Shown: positions 8,149 to 10,070 of the stretch, piece after piece
Position numbering within the stretch: the first letter of the stretch is position 1
How the letters are laid out: each line of letters starts with the position of its first letter
Source of the DNA: Gracilaria vermiculophylla
Lineage: Eukaryota; Rhodophyta; Florideophyceae; Gracilariales; Gracilariaceae
Length of the DNA: 10,070 bases
Direction of reading: 5' to 3'
Assembly: GCA_019155205.2 (NCBI GenBank)
Contig: JAHNZQ020000308.1
Coordinates: 3,338,084-3,348,153 of the forward strand
The notes under the pieces: generated by a model
Database searches by the model: none
Told to the model about the DNA's origin: nothing
Seen by the model: only the letters and a program-made list of their open reading frames with translations
Program-made: the position numbers and the translations under genes

Positions 8149-9420
8149 CTAATGTTCAGTGGAGCGGCACGGAGCGCCCAAAGGTAGAGGGCGCCTTAGT
8201 TTTTTCTGTTCTATCACCTCGACCAGCCTCTCTCTCTTTGTCAGAGCAATACTGTCCCTTGTTTGCTGCCGCACATCGTCCAAAGTCCAATCTGCATGTC
8301 TGGACTTGCAGCATTCGTACCAGGACAGAACATCTTGGTTGCGCTCACAAACGTCATCCTCCGAAATATCTTTAGATCTCATAGGTTTGCCATCTATTAC
8401 AAAGTTAGGTAGCTTCATGCAAAGCGCATTGATTTCTGAACTCACCTCAACAGAGAACTCTAAATCTCTCAAACATCTCCACCTGGCAACCAGATGCCCA
8501 AAAGCCTGTTCCACATGAATTCTGAGCGAAGAAAGGTAAAAGTTAAAGCTGTCTTCCTAACAATTACGTACCTGGGAAATAGGAATCGGGCTTATCAGAC
8601 TGTTGGTACATAAGTATGCTTCATCACCAGCAATCCAAAATGCGCTTGGAAGCTGATGACTAGCGAGAAACTTCCCCAGATGTGAAACGGAGTGCGCCAG
8701 TTGATCGTGAGTCGATCCTACACAACGAATTGAAACGTCCAAAAACTTATACCTTGAATCAACCAGCGCTTGTACAGGAAGAGCGTAGAATCCCTTTTTA
8801 CAGTAGAATGCCGCAGCAAACGGGCATGAAGGCTTCTTAACTTTGATAGCGATCCCATCAAGTGCTCCTACACATTCACTCACGGGGCTTAGGCGCTTCC
8901 TCGAGTGTTTGAATCCTAACGAAATCTCATCAAGTTCTTCCAAAGTCTTTAACAGTCCAGGAAGTTTCAGAGTATGCAAAAGGGGTTTTCGAGTACTGTG
9001 GAATACTTCGTACGCCGTTGAGCGCCCTATGTGAAACCCAATCATAATGTCACAGTAGCTCGCCCCGGCAAGCATTCGTAACGTTACTGCTAGTCGTGTT
9101 CGAGAACTTATTGTTTGACGACGAGACCGGTTCCCCATATCTGCATTCCTCGTGAGCGATTGTGCTACCTTGTCATGCAGATTTTCAAAATGTTCTCTTT
9201 CAAGACGAAAGACGTTTTTATAGCTTCGCGAATTTAAATTACTTGACAGTGCTTCGTACGTCAGAAAGCGTTTGATGATGGTCGGTTTACGTCTTCGAAT
9301 GGGTTTGGCGGCATTTATCGTCGTTTTTGTCACATCAAGACAGTGCCTGAAAAAATCAACAACAACTGAGCTTTCCAGAAGAATCGCTTTTTGAGCGTCG
9401 TAGGTAGATATAATCACCAT
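8149..9420 (-). pseudogene. PIF/Harbinger transposase (DDE_Tnp_4 type) with one in-frame TAG
   Basis: The protein cuts and pastes a DNA transposon. I chose the first ATG (9418-9420). Codon 288 is TAG (8557-8559), but the same frame continues 135 codons to the final TAG at 8149-8151. Harbinger features on both sides match. They are a helix-turn-helix-like segment ('YCDIMIGFHIGRSTAYEVF'), the first catalytic Asp in 'GALDGIAI' (residue 188), 'KKGFYALPVQALVD', the second Asp in 'GSTHDQ' (239), 'GDEAYL', and then after the stop 'DSFNFYLSSLRIHVEQAFG', which carries the catalytic Glu (304). The usual 'LHNF' motif reads 'LPNF'. The stop removes the catalytic Glu, so the short product should be inactive unless the stop is read through. 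The length of about 423 codons is normal. The partner Myb-like gene and the terminal inverted repeats were not found. It is the least damaged gene in the window. Confidence 0.9.
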
Positions 9421-9856
9421 GTTTTTTAAGCTTGAAAAAACAGCATGTAGTACGTACAAAAAACAAAGATTGTAAAGAATAAAGAATTATACACTATTGT
9501 CTTTGTGCCAAGAAGAGAAAGAAGAATGGATCGTGTGTACATGGCAAATGAGAAAAGTGTTATGAAAATCGAGATTAAAGTCTAGAAGAAAGATCTTAAA
9601 CTTTGTGGAGTGTTGGAAGTCTTCGTGGAGAGCAGAGCCCGAAAACAAAATCCTAAAAGGATAGTCTTTGCGGTTCTGCAATCTTCATCGTCGTCGTAGA
9701 AAGTCGTGTAAATCAAGAAAGTGTAAAGCTAAGGTGTAGAGTGCATGGTACATGATTAGCGTGAATGCCCCAGTTAAACACCGGGGCGGACATGAGGTTA
9801 GGTCTCACTCACTACTTTTTTCAAAAACTTAAATTTTAAGTCTGTACATATTGTAG

Positions 9857-9887
9857 TCAACGCGTTGATAAACGTTGATCAACGTTT
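9857..9887. repeat. Cluster of two perfect palindromes built on TCAACG/CGTTGA
   Basis: TCAACGCGTTGA (9857-9868, 12 bp) is directly followed, after one base, by AAACGTTGATCAACGTTT (9870-9887, 18 bp). The hexamer TCAACG or its complement occurs four times in 31 bases. This could be a protein-binding array or a subterminal transposon motif. Confidence 0.8.
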
Positions 9888-9960
9888 GTTAAGACAGGCC
9901 CTCAATACTCGTTATCTGTGTTTGACGAGTGTCGGTCGCGAATGTTGCGGAATGTGCCAT

Positions 9961-9999
9961 ACATTGCTGGAACACACGTGTGGAATGTTCCAGTATTGT
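9961..9999. repeat. Imperfect inverted repeat
   Basis: Arms 9961-9974 and 9986-9999 pair at 12 of 14 positions, with a perfect 8-bp core (CTGGAACA/TGTTCCAG). They enclose an 11-base loop that includes part of the palindrome CACACGTGTG. The function is unknown. Confidence 0.7.
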
Positions 10000-10070
10000 C
10001 TAGCATATTGCACGCTTTGTTGGCCCAGCAAAGACTACAGTATTTTAGTGATGCTGGCGCAAATTGTCGC

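Larger units (their letters stand above)
9421..10070. other. Gene-free right flank with palindromes
   Basis: No convincing coding sequence on either strand, and no ATPase 5' exons. It holds the palindrome cluster at 9857-9887 and the inverted repeat at 9961-9999. The right end of the Harbinger element probably lies here, but I could not pair it with a left terminus. Confidence 0.5.

Noticed and set aside
212..8559. Reassigned genetic code to explain in-frame stops
   Set aside because: TAA, TAG and TGA all occur internally, and TAA 6356-6358 ends the ATPase exactly where the family normally ends. Frameshifts are also present, which a code change cannot explain.
8506..8571. A 66-bp intron in the transposase
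   Set aside because: The segment encodes the most conserved Harbinger block, including the catalytic Glu, so it is coding sequence with a stop rather than an intron.
9487..9681. 64-codon minus-strand frame
   Set aside because: Low-complexity composition, no recognised motif and no supporting context.

Overview
The window looks like nuclear DNA from a eukaryote. It has no operons and no bacterial or phage gene order. Its recognisable sequences are an FG-repeat nucleoporin, a protein kinase, a P-type ATPase of the Na+/K+ (IIC) type, a PIF/Harbinger transposase and a small LTR element, and a polypyrimidine-AG splice acceptor is visible. Type IIC ATPases occur in animals, oomycetes and red algae. 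With short introns and this mix of mobile elements, a red alga or another protist-grade lineage is my best guess, at low confidence. Nothing here fixes the species.

Layout. 1-1205 (+): the 3' part of a transposon-type protein with a YqaJ-exonuclease-like piece and a 'GGVD...KTL..NAF' domain. 1513-3127 (+): an unrecognised protein, broken into pieces. 3248-4191 (-): a degenerate protein kinase. About 4312-5412 (-): a degenerate Nup58/p45-like nucleoporin. 5496-5804: a complete 309-bp TRIM (terminal-repeat retrotransposon in miniature) with identical 79-bp LTRs and a 5-bp target duplication. 6356-8075 (-): the C-terminal half of a Na+/K+-type ATPase, broken by three frameshifts and one stop. 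8149-9420 (-): a nearly intact Harbinger transposase with one in-frame TAG. 9421-10070: no gene, but clustered palindromes and an inverted repeat.

I found no intact protein-coding gene. Every long reading frame is one piece of a longer homologous frame that continues, in the same frame or one base off, past a stop or a one-base indel. All three stop codons occur as internal stops, so a reassigned genetic code does not explain them. The damage appears layered by age. The kinase and nucleoporin are heavily decayed, with catalytic residues lost. The ATPase and the left-hand transposon gene are intermediate. The transposase (one lesion) and the TRIM (identical LTRs) are young. The window is best read as a gene and transposon graveyard, such as a decayed duplication, a non-recombining region or a subtelomere. 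An error-rich assembly is the main alternative.
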